A stretch of DNA of 64,000 nucleotides from Diaporthe sp. PMI_573. Lineage: Eukaryota > Ascomycota > Sordariomycetes > Diaporthales > Diaporthaceae. The stretch covers positions 434,001 to 498,000 of the forward strand of contig JAJTUP010000015.1 in assembly GCA_021399435.1 (NCBI GenBank), read 5' to 3'. The first letter of the stretch is position 1; each line of letters starts with the position of its first letter. The notes below the pieces were generated by a model. The model was not told the origin of the DNA. It searched no databases and was given only the letters and a program-made list of their open reading frames with translations. Below are positions 63,594-64,000 of this stretch, in pieces. A program made the translations under genes and the position numbers.

Positions 63594-64000
63594 TCGAGAG
63601 TATTGTAGTGTATCCTAACAAATAAACAAACAGGACCAGATATGATAGAACAAGTCAAAAGCCGTCTGCCCAAGCAGGGCCGTGGCGCCGAAACTCCACA
63701 AGACCAAGAGGTCTAAGAGTCCCAAAATCTCCGGTGAAGTAAACGCACCAATTATGCAATCCGGCCCCGACTGCTGGGTCGTTCGGCTAAAGCGGTCTCT
63801 GCAGGCATCGTGGCCGACTAGTCCGCCTTCCCGGCCCTCGGCCAACCGAGGTGTGGGTTCTCCGCATCATGATGTCCCGAGCCGGCCCTCATTGCTGTGC
63901 GAGGCCTCTGCCACTTCTATGACGAGTGGGACGGTGGCGCTCATACCATGCTGTGGACATGTATTGGCGTCGGGCTGGGCTTCCGAGGCTGTGGGACCTT
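63594..64000. other. Right end of the window, no gene seen
   Basis: About 400 bases with short frames only. Confidence 0.5.

Overview
The window is 64 kb of nuclear DNA from a filamentous ascomycete, most probably a Sordariomycete. The evidence is short GT-AG introns with CTRAC-type branch sites, GC-rich coding sequence, Zn2Cys6 and aldo-keto reductase genes, and the fungal forms of HOOK, HbrB, PtaB, GON7 and Gag1-like proteins. There are no operons, CRISPR arrays, rRNA genes or recognisable tRNA genes. Gene models were read by eye from splice signals and protein-family knowledge. All starts given are ATG unless stated.

Left part (1-21.7 kb, housekeeping): COQ2 (+), RPS23 (-), a conserved-looking orphan ORF (+), a small secreted I9-type protease-inhibitor protein (+), the dynein adaptor HOOK (+), adenylate kinase ADK1 (-), proteasome lid subunit RPN8 (+), an SWS1/Shu2-like SWIM-domain protein (-), coproporphyrinogen oxidase HEM13 (-) and ATG8 (+). 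ADK1/RPN8 and HEM13/ATG8 are divergent pairs that share upstream regions.

Central part: 21.7-25.5 kb is gene-poor. It is followed by the LIM-domain-binding co-regulator PtaB (-) with a long polyglutamine tract and a 3-kb upstream region. Next come the TORC2 subunit HbrB/BIT61 (-) divergent from the KEOPS subunit GON7 (+), the HOPS subunit VPS39/VAM6 (-), an SPX-domain phosphate transporter of the PHO87/90/91 class (-), a Gag1-like clamp (DUF4050) protein (-), and a large Gln-rich unrecognised protein (-). That last reading frame is interrupted by one in-frame TAG, and it has a complex repeat-bearing 5' region.

Right part (55-63.6 kb, accessory): a broken zinc-type alcohol dehydrogenase/enoyl reductase, an intact norsolorinate-reductase-like aldo-keto reductase, a Zn2Cys6 regulator, a divergent epoxide hydrolase, and a broken short-chain dehydrogenase. 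This looks like a small oxidoreductase cluster in decay. The intact regulator and epoxide hydrolase share a promoter carrying CGG-N6-CCG and CGG-N7-CCG sites.

The observations most worth following up are the HOOK gene's GC-AG intron, which is fully open and would give a second, basic C-terminal tail if retained; the in-frame TAG in the Gln-rich gene; and the half-decayed cluster at the right end.
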